From: Thiodiazotropha sp040793985
GTDB taxonomy: Bacteria > Pseudomonadota > Gammaproteobacteria > Chromatiales > Chromatiaceae
DNA length: 64,000 bases
Reading direction: 5' to 3'
Assembly: GCA_040793985.1 (NCBI GenBank)
Contig: JBFNJI010000012.1
Location: 1 to 64,000 of the forward strand
Shown piece by piece: positions 1 to 9,790 of this stretch. The notes beneath the pieces were generated by a model. That model was not told the DNA's origin and did not search any database. It saw only the letters and a list, made by a program, of their open reading frames with translations. Made by a program: the position numbers and the translations under genes. The stretch's first letter is position 1. Every line of letters starts with the position of its first letter.

Positions 1-479
1 CCTCTACGGGGTTCTTTTCGCCTTTCCCTCACGGTACTGGTTCACTATCGGTCGGTAGAGAGTATTTAGCCTTGGAGGATGGTCCCCCCATCTTCAGTCA
101 GAATATCACGTGTTCCGACCTACTTAATACGTCAATCATTCATTTCGTGTACGGGGCTATCACCCTGTATCGCTGGACTTTCCAGACCATTCCACTATGA
201 ATTTCTTGCTCGGCTGGTCCCCGTTCGCTCGCCGCTACTGAGGGAATCTCAATTGATTTCTTTTCCTCCGGGTACTTAGATGTTTCAGTTCCCCGGGTTT
301 GCCTCTTACACCTATGAATTCAGTGCAAGATACCTGCCTTAGGACAGGTGGGTTTTCCCATTCGGAAATCTCCGGATCAAAGCCTGTTTGCTGGCTCCCC
401 GAAGCTTATCGCAAGCTACAACGTCCTTCATCGCCTTCTACCGCCTAGGCATCCACCATATGCGCTTAATCACTTGACC
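1..479 (-). rRNA. rrl: 23S ribosomal RNA, 5' part (continues beyond the window)
   Basis: The reverse complement of this stretch is the 5' domain of 23S rRNA. The mature 5' end is set at 479, where the minus strand reads GGTCAAGTGATTAAGCG followed by the conserved GGTGGATGCCTAGGC block. The gene runs off the left edge, so only about 480 nt of roughly 2.9 kb are present. It is the third structural RNA of an operon read 16S, tRNA-Ile, tRNA-Ala, 23S on the minus strand. Confidence 0.97.
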
Positions 480-618
480 ATATAACCCCAAAGAATCTGG
501 AGTCTGATCACTCGTACAAATGCAACATACCCAAATAACTAAGTTTTTGAGAACTTAGATACTCATTTAGATATTAAGGATGTCTCACGACATCCGCCTA
601 TCTGCGATCTAACCTAAT

Positions 619-630
619 TTTTAAAGAGCA
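619..630 (-). promoter_or_regulatory. boxA-like antitermination site before 23S
   Basis: On the minus strand this reads TGCTCTTTAAAA, a good match to rRNA boxA (TGCTCTTTAACA), placed between tRNA-Ala and 23S. It would load the NusB/NusE antitermination complex. A second copy lies in the 16S leader at 2672-2683. The rest of the 480-707 spacer shows no gene. Confidence 0.75.
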
Positions 631-707
631 TTACTTCGTTAATACGAAGTGGCTAGCGTTTGCTTCGCTAGACACTTGGTACTACTGGTCCGAGCTGGGC
701 GACTGTT

Positions 708-783
708 TGGTGGAGCCAGGGAGGATCGAACTCCCGACCTCCTGCGTGCAAGGCAGGCGCTCTCCCAGCTGAGCTATGGCCCC
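708..783 (-). tRNA. tRNA-Ala (anticodon TGC)
   Basis: The 76-nt reverse complement begins GGGGCCATAGCTCAGCTGGG and ends with an encoded CCA. The anticodon loop reads CTTGCAC, giving TGC. The T-loop GTTCGATCC is canonical. It sits in the 16S-23S spacer after tRNA-Ile, the usual arrangement for a gammaproteobacterial rrn operon of the Ile-Ala type. Confidence 0.98.
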
Positions 784-810
784 TGAAGAGTCAATAATAC
801 TGATAGAAAA

Positions 811-887
<77 letters not shown>

Positions 888-991
888 GGTTTCGCTCAGT
901 GCAGTACAGCCGTTTAGCTGTTAGGTCTGTAACTGCTCAACACTTGGCTAGGTAACTTGTGTGGATGCTCCGAAGATCCGGGCAACTTTTT

Positions 992-2534
<1,543 letters not shown>

Positions 2535-2671
2535 AAGTTTGATAGCTGCTTATGGCAGCCAATCCTTTTGACTCAAGATTCTCGGATAGTATTGACTATC
2601 TTTGAATGCTATCGTCGATCTTTTGGTTACCCAAGATCAACGGAGCACCCACACAAATTACCTAACCTGAT

Positions 2672-2683
2672 TGTTAAAGAGCA
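2672..2683 (-). promoter_or_regulatory. boxA antitermination site in the 16S leader
   Basis: The minus strand reads TGCTCTTTAACA, identical to the consensus rRNA boxA. It lies about 140 nt upstream of mature 16S, where the antitermination complex is loaded in other gammaproteobacterial rrn operons. Confidence 0.85.
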
Positions 2684-2799
2684 TCCCGGAACTTTCTTCC
2701 GAGAAAGACCGCCTATTTTAAAGGACCCTGCGCTTGTGTCAAGAAAATTCCTAACTTTTTTCAAGCCGCCAAGGCTGTCCGGTCTGTTCGAGAGCGCGT

Positions 2800-2827
2800 A
2801 TTCTACAGCCCACTTAGTCATTGTCAA
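2800..2827 (-). promoter_or_regulatory. rRNA operon promoter, proximal (P2-like)
   Basis: The minus strand has TTGACA (2822-2827), a 16-bp spacer and TAGAAT (2800-2805), followed by ACGCGC. The short spacer and GC-rich discriminator are typical of rRNA promoters under stringent and growth-rate control. Confidence 0.75.
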
Positions 2828-2905
2828 CAACTAAATTTTAGCCCCAGATGCAACACCCTTCCGGTGTTCGAAACGGCATCCGCTGCCCCCTCGAAAGAGT
2901 GGCGC

Positions 2906-2933
2906 ATTATACGGAGTTCGCCCACCCCGTCAA
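2906..2933 (-). promoter_or_regulatory. rRNA operon promoter, distal (P1-like)
   Basis: The minus strand has TTGACG (2928-2933), a 16-bp spacer and TATAAT (2906-2911), followed by the discriminator GCGCC. It lies 106 bp upstream of the proximal promoter and has the same 16-bp spacer, as in tandem rrn P1/P2 pairs. Confidence 0.8.
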
Positions 2934-3065
2934 CAACTTTCAGAGGCTTTGTGACAATCTCGATAAACCCTCTGTCAAAGCCTGTTTTTTCCAAGCAAAC
3001 CGATTCGCTGCAGGGCGCGGCGGCGCGCGCCTGCGGCAGCCTCAACATAGCTTGGGACAGCGCCC

Positions 3066-4265
3066 TTATTGCACGCTGATGCGGGCAAACCTGCGTTTGC
3101 CGACCTGATAGACGCGGGTGGTGCCCGCCATGACCTGCAGCCCATGATCGGACAGCCGCTCACCGTCGATTCTCACAGCGCCCTGTTTTATCATGCGCAT
3201 GGCCTCTGAGGTACTCTTCACCAGGCCCGCATCCTTCAGCAGATTGGCGATAGGATAACCGCCATCGGCCGCACTCACGGACACTTCGTCCATCTCCTCG
3301 GGCATCTGGCCCTTTTGGAAACGCGCGACAAAGGCCTGGTTGGCCTTAACCGCCGCACCCCTGGAGTGGAAACGCTCCACCAGCTCCTCGGCCAGCCGGA
3401 CCTTGATGTCCCGGGGATTTGCACCCTGCTCCACCTCCCGCCTCCAGGTCTCGATCTCCGCCATCGGCCTGAAGCTCAAGAGCTCGAAGTAGCGCCACAT
3501 CAGCTGGTCGGATATGGACATGATCTTGCCGAACATCTCCTCCGGGGCGTCGGTGATGCCGATGTAGTTGTTGAGGGATTTCGACATCTTCTGAACCCCG
3601 TCCAATCCCTCCAGTATGGGCAGGGTGATAACCACCTGGGGCTCCTGTTGATAGGCCTCCTGGAGCTGGCGACCCACCAAAAGGTTGAATTTCTGATCCG
3701 TCCCACCCAACTCCACATCGGCTTTCAGCACCACCGAGTCGTAGCCCTGGATCAGCGGATAGAGAAATTCGTGCACCGCGATGGCCTGACCGCTGGTGTA
3801 ACGCTTACTGAAATCGTCCCGTTCCAGCATCCGGGCCACCGTATGTTTTGCCGCCAGCTGAATCAGGTCGACCGCGGACATCTCCCCCATCCAGGAGGAG
3901 TTGAACAGCACTGTGGTCTTGCTCGGGTCGAGAATTTTGAAGATCTGGTGTTCGTAGGTTTTGGCATTTTCCATCACCTCATCCCGGGTGAGGGGGGGCC
4001 TGGTCGCGCTTTTTCCCGTGGGATCGCCGATCATGCCGGTGAAATCACCAATCAAAAAGATCACTTCATGGCCCAACTCCTGGAATTGGCGCAGCTTATT
4101 GATAAGCACCGTATGGCCGATATGGAGGTCCGGGGCGGTCGGGTCGAATCCCGCCTTTATCTTCAGTGGGTTACCCCGCTGCAGTTTCTTGAGCAGCAGT
4201 TCTTCGGGAAGAACCTCTTCGGTTCCTCGCTTGATGAGTTCCAGGGAACCATTGACGTCGGTCAT
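3066..4265 (-). CDS. tyrS: Tyrosyl-tRNA synthetase (KMSKS type)
   Basis: A 399-residue class I synthetase that charges tRNA-Tyr in the cytosol. The HIGH signature is at residues 48-51 and KMSKS lies near residue 230. The substrate-binding segment FDPTAPDLHIGH is intact and the C-terminal S4-like RNA-binding domain ends the protein. The KMSKS form corresponds to the TyrZ branch found in Pseudomonas and differs from E. coli TyrS, which carries KFGKT. The ATG start gives normal family length. Its position directly beside an rrn operon and divergent from an M23 peptidase gene matches the Pseudomonas arrangement. Confidence 0.97.
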   Translation of the reverse strand: MTDVNGSLELIKRGTEEVLPEELLLKKLQRGNPLKIKAGFDPTAPDLHIGHTVLINKLRQFQELGHEVIFLIGDFTGMIGDPTGKSATRPPLTRDEVMENAKTYEHQIFKILDPSKTTVLFNSSWMGEMSAVDLIQLAAKHTVARMLERDDFSKRYTSGQAIAVHEFLYPLIQGYDSVVLKADVELGGTDQKFNLLVGRQLQEAYQQEPQVVITLPILEGLDGVQKMSKSLNNYIGITDAPEEMFGKIMSISDQLMWRYFELLSFRPMAEIETWRREVEQGANPRDIKVRLAEELVERFHSRGAAVKANQAFVARFQKGQMPEEMDEVSVSAADGGYPIANLLKDAGLVKSTSEAMRMIKQGAVRIDGERLSDHGLQVMAGTTRVYQVGKRRFARISVQ

Positions 4266-4432
4266 TTAATAATTCTCTTAGATTAAGACAATGGATGCAC
4301 ACTCTACTAGAAGCATCTGATAAAATTAACCATTGTGTGATGATGTGCGCTACTATCCATTATTTGGTACGCAGCTGTATTTTATCGCCATGGGGCCGTT
4401 ACAGAGCATATACATTGCTGTATTGTTGAATC

Positions 4433-5938
4433 ATGCAAGACTTTAAATCCTACACATTGGAGAGAAAAACGGCACGCGGCCCCTTAGCCCGCCGGTTAAT
4501 CCTGAGCGCCGTTCTCATCCTACTCATTGCCGTAGGATTCATCTACCTGACAGTAATGCCTGGCCAGCAGCCCGATATCGCCCCCCCGCCCTCTCCTGAA
4601 CAGAGCCTGCAACCTCAACAGAAAAAGATTCTACCACTACCCCTACCGGGTCAATCCAGCAGGGAGAGCGGCGAACCGGAATCACCGATCCAGTCGATCA
4701 GTTTCATCAAGCAGGCCGTGGCCAAGGAGACCAAGCCCGCCATCACCCTAGACAGCCCCGGTGTTGACGGGATCGGGGACAGCAGTACCGATCCGCCCGT
4801 TGCGAGCGAGGAAACGGAAGCGCCGAGTCGCCCCGAGACCACCACCCTGAGCTATGAGATCCGCAACGGCGACTCCCTTGCGAGCATATTCAAAAAACAT
4901 GGGCTAAGCGCCAACCTGCTGCATCGCATCGTCCACTCCAGTGACACCGCTAAAAAACTGACCGATATACGCCCCGGAGAGATGCTCTTTCTCGATATGG
5001 ACGAGGAACAGAACTTCTTCGGTTTGCGTCTGCAGCACAGCAAAATTGAGAGCCTGGAAATAACCGCTGTGGATGACGGCTTCAAAGCCGCAGAGCTGAG
5101 CAGAGATGTCGAGGTCAGGACCAATCAGGTCAGCGGCACCATCGAGAATTCATTCTATATCGCAGCTAAAGAGGCGGGCCTGTCGGAACAACTGATCATG
5201 AAGATGGCCGGCATCTTCGGCTGGGATATAGACTTCGCCCTCGAGATCCGTAGCGGCGACCGATTCTCGGTGATCTTTGAGGAAGACTATCTTGACGGGG
5301 AGAAGCTTCGGGATGGCGCCATTCTTGGCGCGGAGTTTATCAATCGGGGACGCAGCTACCGCGCCCTGCTCTACACCGACGATAGCGGCCGATCCGACTA
5401 TTACAGCCCTGACGGCCGCAGTATGCGCAAGGCATTTCTACGGGCACCGGTCGACTTCAGACGCATCTCTTCGCGGTTCACCCGGGAGCGATACCACCCG
5501 GTACTGGGTAAAAAACGCCCCCATCGGGGAGTCGACTATGCGGCGAAAACCGGCACACCGATCAAGGCAGCCGGAGACGGCAAGATCATTCATCGTGGCA
5601 AGAAGGGGGGCTATGGCAAGACAGTGATCATCAAGCACGGCCAGACCTACACAACCCTCTATGCCCATCTCTCCCGCTATAACAAAAAAGCGAAAAGGGG
5701 AAGCAAGGTCAAACAGGGACAGACTATCGGTTATGTCGGTAAGACCGGGCTCGCCACCGGCCCCCACCTGCATTACGAGTTCCGTGTCAACGGTGTCTAC
5801 AGAAACCCGTTGACGGTAAAACTACCCGCCGCCAAGCCGATCGCAAAAAAATATCGCGAGGATTTCGAACTCAAAATTCAACCCCTGTTGAGTAAACTGG
5901 ATCTGATCAATCGCACGCTCGTTGCCGATGCCGAATAG
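4433..5938 (+). CDS. M23 family peptidoglycan endopeptidase (MepM-like)
   Basis: A 501-residue cell-wall hydrolase. A single membrane anchor lies near residues 20-42, followed by a Pro-rich linker, a LysM/OapA-like domain (about 140-190, with the YEIRNGDSLASIFKKHGL block) and a C-terminal M23 domain. The zinc ligands are visible as HRGVDYA and HLHYEFRV. By family knowledge such enzymes cut peptide cross-links in the periplasm so that new wall can be inserted. It overlaps the next gene, anmK, by 11 bp, so wall cleavage and anhydro-MurNAc recycling are probably co-expressed. It may be mepM, but I cannot separate it from related LysM-M23 proteins. Confidence 0.93.
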   Translation: MQDFKSYTLERKTARGPLARRLILSAVLILLIAVGFIYLTVMPGQQPDIAPPPSPEQSLQPQQKKILPLPLPGQSSRESGEPESPIQSISFIKQAVAKETKPAITLDSPGVDGIGDSSTDPPVASEETEAPSRPETTTLSYEIRNGDSLASIFKKHGLSANLLHRIVHSSDTAKKLTDIRPGEMLFLDMDEEQNFFGLRLQHSKIESLEITAVDDGFKAAELSRDVEVRTNQVSGTIENSFYIAAKEAGLSEQLIMKMAGIFGWDIDFALEIRSGDRFSVIFEEDYLDGEKLRDGAILGAEFINRGRSYRALLYTDDSGRSDYYSPDGRSMRKAFLRAPVDFRRISSRFTRERYHPVLGKKRPHRGVDYAAKTGTPIKAAGDGKIIHRGKKGGYGKTVIIKHGQTYTTLYAHLSRYNKKAKRGSKVKQGQTIGYVGKTGLATGPHLHYEFRVNGVYRNPLTVKLPAAKPIAKKYREDFELKIQPLLSKLDLINRTLVADAE

Positions 5939-7049
5939 CTCGGTCTATGTAGGCCTCATATCGGGCACAAGCATGGATGGCGTGGACGCGGTTGCGGTCG
6001 ACTTCTCATCCCCTCAACCCCGTGTAATCGCCACTCACGTGGAAGCCTATCCTCCCCATTTGACGGCTTCGCTGCGCGCCTTATGCCTGCCCGGAGACAA
6101 TGAGATCGACCGCATGGGCCAACTCGACAGAGAGGTTGGCACCCTATTCTCCACTGCCTGCCTTAACCTTTTGTCCAAGGCCGGTATGCAAGCACGGGAG
6201 ATAAATGCCATCGGCAGCCATGGCCAGACCATCCGTCATCGACCCCAGCTGGAACACCCCTTCAGCTTGCAGATCGGCGATCCCAACACCATCGCGGAAC
6301 TCACCTCGATAACAACCGTGGCCGACTTCCGTCGTCGTGACATGGCCGCCGGCGGCCAGGGCGCACCCCTCGTACCCGCATTCCACCAGGCCCTGTTTCA
6401 GCATCCTGAAATGGGCAGGGTCGTCCTCAATCTGGGTGGCATCGCCAACATCACCTGCCTTCCGGCAGATCCTGACGGGGCGGTCACAGGCTACGATACC
6501 GGTCCCGCGAACTGCCTGCTCGATCGCTGGATCGAACGCCATCGGGGACTGGCCCTGGACCAACAGGGCGAGTGGGCGAGGAGCGGTGAAGTGATTGATG
6601 ATCTGCTCGCTCTATTGCATGCCGATCCCTACTTCAAGGCACCCCCACCGAAAAGCACCGGCAGTGAATATTTCTCACTGGACTGGCTGCTGCAACGCAT
6701 CGCCAATCGTCACTATTCTGCGGCGGACATACAGGCCACGCTACTTGAGCTCTCGGCTGCGAGTATTGCACAGGCGATCATCCTCGAGGGTTTTGCAGCA
6801 GGCGAGATTTTGATCTGCGGCGGTGGTGCGCATAACCGCTATCTGCTTGAGCGACTATCCGCCCATCTACCCGAGGCGCGTCTGGCAGTAACGTCCGAAT
6901 ATGGTGTTGATCCCGACTGGGTGGAGGCAACTACCTTCGCCTGGCTGGCAAAACGCACCCTGGACGGTCTATGCGGCAATCTCGCCTCGGTCACAGGCGC
7001 CGATCATGATGTGATTCTGGGCGGCATCTATCCCGCTTCTCAATGCTAG
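5928..7049 (+). CDS. anmK: Anhydro-N-acetylmuramic acid kinase
   Basis: A 373-residue sugar kinase of the ASKHA fold that opens and phosphorylates 1,6-anhydro-MurNAc released by wall turnover, giving MurNAc-6-P in the cytosol. The N-terminal ATP-binding signature LISGTSMDGVDA and the GYDTGPANCLLD and ICGGGAHNRYL blocks are intact. The ATG at 5928 is preferred over an in-frame TTG at 5922. The start lies inside the upstream M23 gene, so translation is probably coupled. In Pseudomonas anmK is followed by erpA; here a six-kilobase module separates them. Confidence 0.96.
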   Translation: MPNSSVYVGLISGTSMDGVDAVAVDFSSPQPRVIATHVEAYPPHLTASLRALCLPGDNEIDRMGQLDREVGTLFSTACLNLLSKAGMQAREINAIGSHGQTIRHRPQLEHPFSLQIGDPNTIAELTSITTVADFRRRDMAAGGQGAPLVPAFHQALFQHPEMGRVVLNLGGIANITCLPADPDGAVTGYDTGPANCLLDRWIERHRGLALDQQGEWARSGEVIDDLLALLHADPYFKAPPPKSTGSEYFSLDWLLQRIANRHYSAADIQATLLELSAASIAQAIILEGFAAGEILICGGGAHNRYLLERLSAHLPEARLAVTSEYGVDPDWVEATTFAWLAKRTLDGLCGNLASVTGADHDVILGGIYPASQC

Positions 7050-7137
7050 AGATACCCAATCCCGGTCTATCCAGACGCGGCGGTTTTAGCGAAAACCCGA
7101 TCCATCGACTTACCACCAGGCACATCATGCGATGGAA

Positions 7138-8817
7138 TCAAACCCCTGGCCGTTCATTCTGAAGGTATTGAACGGTCCTGTTTCGCCCCTGCCCTTTGGC
7201 CTCGTAGAGCGCGGTATCAGCGGCCTTGAGCAGGCCCTCTGGAGAGGTTGCGGTTAGCTGGGCCAGGGACGCAAGGCCAATGCTTATGGTCACCCGCACC
7301 CCCTCAACATCCATCTTTGCCACTTCATGACGAATATCCTCCGCGGTTTTCAGCGCGCCCTTCTCCGCAGTATTGGTCAAAATAGCGCAAAACTCCTCAC
7401 CACCGTAGCGGAAGGAGTAGTCCGATTCACGCAAGCGGTTTTTCAACAGATTGCCAAACGCAGTCAGCACCCGATCCCCCATATCGTGGCCACGGGTATC
7501 GTTCAGTTGTTTGAAGTGATCCAGGTCGAGCATCAACAGGCTCAGTGGGTGCTGCTTCTCCAGGGCGTCGGATACGGCCTGATCAAGAATATCACTCAGA
7601 GACCGGCGATTGAGCAAGCCAGTCAGTTCATCCGTGTAAGAGATGGCTTCCAGGTAGGCCTCCCGACGTTGCTGGGTTGTAACATCGCGCATCAGCGCAG
7701 CCATGCCGAGCACATCCCCGGTTGGCGTGGATATTCTTGCTGCCATCAGACTCAGGTAACGTCTACCCTGCAGTGCGGACTCGGCATAGTTAGGATCGGG
7801 ATGCTGCAGCAGACGTTCGATCAGGGCCGGATCATTCACCAGGCCATAGAACCCTGCCTCCACGATTGCCGACTTTTCTTTATCCAGCAATGTCTCCGCT
7901 GCGGGATTGACCAAGACGATCCGCTCGTCGCGGTCGGTGACCACTATGCCCTCGCCGGCATTGAGGATGATGGTGGTCAACTTGTTCTGCTCCATTTCCA
8001 GGCCAGTGTAGTTCTCAAGGATTTGACGGGTCATGGTATTGAACGAACGCGCCATCTGACCCAATTCATCCTCACCGATCTCCGGAACCTGCTGTGCCAG
8101 GTCGCCCTGTTCAACCTGGTACATCGCATCCGTCACCCGCTGAATCGGTGTTATGACCGCCTTGCGCAAAAAGAGATAGGTTATTGCCAGGTACAGGAAC
8201 ATCACCACGAGCATAACCAGCGCAGCCTGGTTTCGGCTCTGGCTCACCAGCTGGTTGACCTGCCTAAGCGAGGTGGTCAGCCTGGCCAAGCCGAGAACCC
8301 GCTGTTCATCACCATGACAATGTTGACACTGCCGTTTGTTGGCGATCGGCATGAGAATGGTATAACTCAGGCCTGATTCATTCACCATGCCAATCTGTTC
8401 CAGGCTATTGACAGCCTGCCTCAGGAGGGGGTCATCCTCGGCATAGAGCGTTACCTTTCGCGACTCTTCACGTTCCCTGAACACTGTTTGTCCATGCTTC
8501 GAATTGATCTGCCTGATCGTGGCATTGTCCAAGAAGGCCTCCTGGCCGTTGGGACGAATAAAACTGAACTCCTCCAGTCCCACCGCACCCTTTACATCCT
8601 CCGCATAGCGTTGAGCGATGGCAGCTGAACCTGTCTCCATTATCGCCCCCAGCCCGGCAACCACGGTGGAAACCATGCGCCCTGTAACAAGCTTGTGATT
8701 GTCGACAATCACGGCCCGTTGAATTTGGGTATAGAAGATCACCAGCCCGATAAGGGTTAGGAAAGCCGAAATACCTACAACAATAATAATCCTTGCACCG
8801 ATGCTTTTACTGAACAT
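7138..8817 (-). CDS. Diguanylate cyclase with periplasmic heme-c type sensor (DUF3365-HAMP-PAS-GGDEF)
   Basis: A 559-residue membrane signalling enzyme predicted to make c-di-GMP. TM1 is about residues 8-29. A periplasmic DUF3365/Tll0287-like domain follows and ends with a CQHCH heme-attachment motif (C164, C167, H168). TM2 is about 197-217, HAMP about 218-270, PAS about 275-385 and GGDEF 395-550. The catalytic motif is GGEEF (472-476), with an RESD inhibitory site at 463-466, so both synthesis and product inhibition look intact. It is divergent from frdCAB across a 340-bp gap and convergent with anmK. A redox- or gas-sensing role for the heme is inference. Confidence 0.92.
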   Translation of the reverse strand: MFSKSIGARIIIVVGISAFLTLIGLVIFYTQIQRAVIVDNHKLVTGRMVSTVVAGLGAIMETGSAAIAQRYAEDVKGAVGLEEFSFIRPNGQEAFLDNATIRQINSKHGQTVFREREESRKVTLYAEDDPLLRQAVNSLEQIGMVNESGLSYTILMPIANKRQCQHCHGDEQRVLGLARLTTSLRQVNQLVSQSRNQAALVMLVVMFLYLAITYLFLRKAVITPIQRVTDAMYQVEQGDLAQQVPEIGEDELGQMARSFNTMTRQILENYTGLEMEQNKLTTIILNAGEGIVVTDRDERIVLVNPAAETLLDKEKSAIVEAGFYGLVNDPALIERLLQHPDPNYAESALQGRRYLSLMAARISTPTGDVLGMAALMRDVTTQQRREAYLEAISYTDELTGLLNRRSLSDILDQAVSDALEKQHPLSLLMLDLDHFKQLNDTRGHDMGDRVLTAFGNLLKNRLRESDYSFRYGGEEFCAILTNTAEKGALKTAEDIRHEVAKMDVEGVRVTISIGLASLAQLTATSPEGLLKAADTALYEAKGQGRNRTVQYLQNERPGV

Positions 8818-9157
8818 TTCGCTACGCTACCTAATCAGCGAACAATCATCCTTAAGGGGTAACATGATTCCTGATAACACCTTCCCCTACGACTAAAACC
8901 TAGAATCCAACTTAGTATTGTTTAGATGCCTCACAGAGTCTAACCGATTCGGGACTCAGAGAAAGCGGTAATGATCAAGATATCCAATTAGTGGACACAT
9001 CCCTCCTGATTCAGATAACCCTGCGTTTCTGGATAGGGTTAAAACCGCCCAATATTGGGAGCAGCTCTTGTAAAATGCTATTTGAATGCCCTGGGTCAGA
9101 GAGTTAGAAATTATTAATAATATAATATTAAAAGAGGGAGTTGACCATCCGAGTACC
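8818..9157. other. Divergent intergenic region between the cyclase gene and frdCAB
   Basis: A 340-bp gap with no credible gene. A TATAAT box on the plus strand at 9121-9126 lies shortly before frdC but has no good -35 at 16-18 bp, so it may depend on an activator. I looked for an FNR-type TTGAT-N4-ATCAA site and found none. Confidence 0.5.
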
Positions 9158-9790
9158 ATGCAAACCTCCATTCACAACCGACATTTTCTACTGCGCCGGC
9201 TCCATTCACTCTTCGGCCTGCTCCCTGTTGGCGGCTTTCTGATCTTCCATCTCTGGGAAAATTCCCAATCCCGCTTCGGCCAGATACACTATAACGAACA
9301 GGTCGTCGGCTGGCTGCAAAGCATCAACTACCTGACACTGGTCGAGATTTTCTTCATTGCCCTGCCCCTTTTGTTCCATGCGGGTTACGGCCTGGTAATT
9401 CTCTTTGGCTCACAGGGCAACTGGAATCGCTATCCCTGGTTGCACAACCGCTTCTACTGGCTGCAGCGGCTCTCCGGCATTGGTATCCTGCTGTTCCTGT
9501 TGCTCCACGTGGGATGGACAAGGATCTGGGGTATCTGGCAACCCGATATACGCGCCGACCTGTTCGGCCATATGCAGGCGTTGTTGATCAATCCCTACCT
9601 GTTCCTCCTCTACCTGGCTGGCCTGCTGCTGGCGGTTTTCCATCTTTGCAATGGACTCTGGACAATGGCGATCAGTTGGGGATTGACCACCAGCGTGGAG
9701 GCTCAGCGCATCTGGTTCTACTTCTGCGTGTTGCTTGCACTGCTCACGGGCGGCATGGGGCTGCACGGTATGCTGGGATTTCTGCCATGA
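9158..9790 (+). CDS. frdC: Succinate dehydrogenase/fumarate reductase cytochrome b subunit (b558 family)
   Basis: A 210-residue, five-helix membrane anchor for the quinone oxidoreductase. It begins close to the family hallmark RRLHSLFGLLPVGGFL, as in Bacillus SdhC. Four candidate axial heme histidines are in place: H31, H74, H117 and H162. Their spacing (43, 43, 45) is close to that of the di-heme Bacillus subunit. The start at 9158 is preferred over an upstream ATG at 9086 because it brings the length to the family norm, although AGAGGGAG is rather far upstream. The stop overlaps frdA by 4 bp (ATGA). I use the frd symbol loosely; sdhC is equally possible. Confidence 0.9.
   Translation: MQTSIHNRHFLLRRLHSLFGLLPVGGFLIFHLWENSQSRFGQIHYNEQVVGWLQSINYLTLVEIFFIALPLLFHAGYGLVILFGSQGNWNRYPWLHNRFYWLQRLSGIGILLFLLLHVGWTRIWGIWQPDIRADLFGHMQALLINPYLFLLYLAGLLLAVFHLCNGLWTMAISWGLTTSVEAQRIWFYFCVLLALLTGGMGLHGMLGFLP

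Larger units (their letters stand above)
2535..3065 (-). other. rRNA operon leader and control region
   Basis: This 531-nt gap between 16S and tyrS holds no gene. It contains two sigma70 promoters reading toward 16S, a boxA site and an AT-rich leader. Short reading frames here overlap the promoters and have no family resemblance. Confidence 0.8.

Noticed and set aside
7081..7105. GGTTTT-AGCG-AAAACC hairpin between anmK and the cyclase gene as a terminator
   Set aside because: The stem is weak and no U-tract follows on either strand.
7327..8376. A 349-codon open frame opposite the diguanylate cyclase
   Set aside because: The minus-strand protein has ordered domains and motifs; the plus-strand frame is low-complexity in His and Gln and unsupported.
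8700..8707. A fifth TGTCGACA palindrome
   Set aside because: It lies inside the cyclase coding sequence, unpaired and far from the prp genes; chance occurrence.
8818..9157. A possible FNR or Arc site upstream of frdCAB
   Set aside because: No sequence approaching TTGAT-N4-ATCAA was found near the predicted start.
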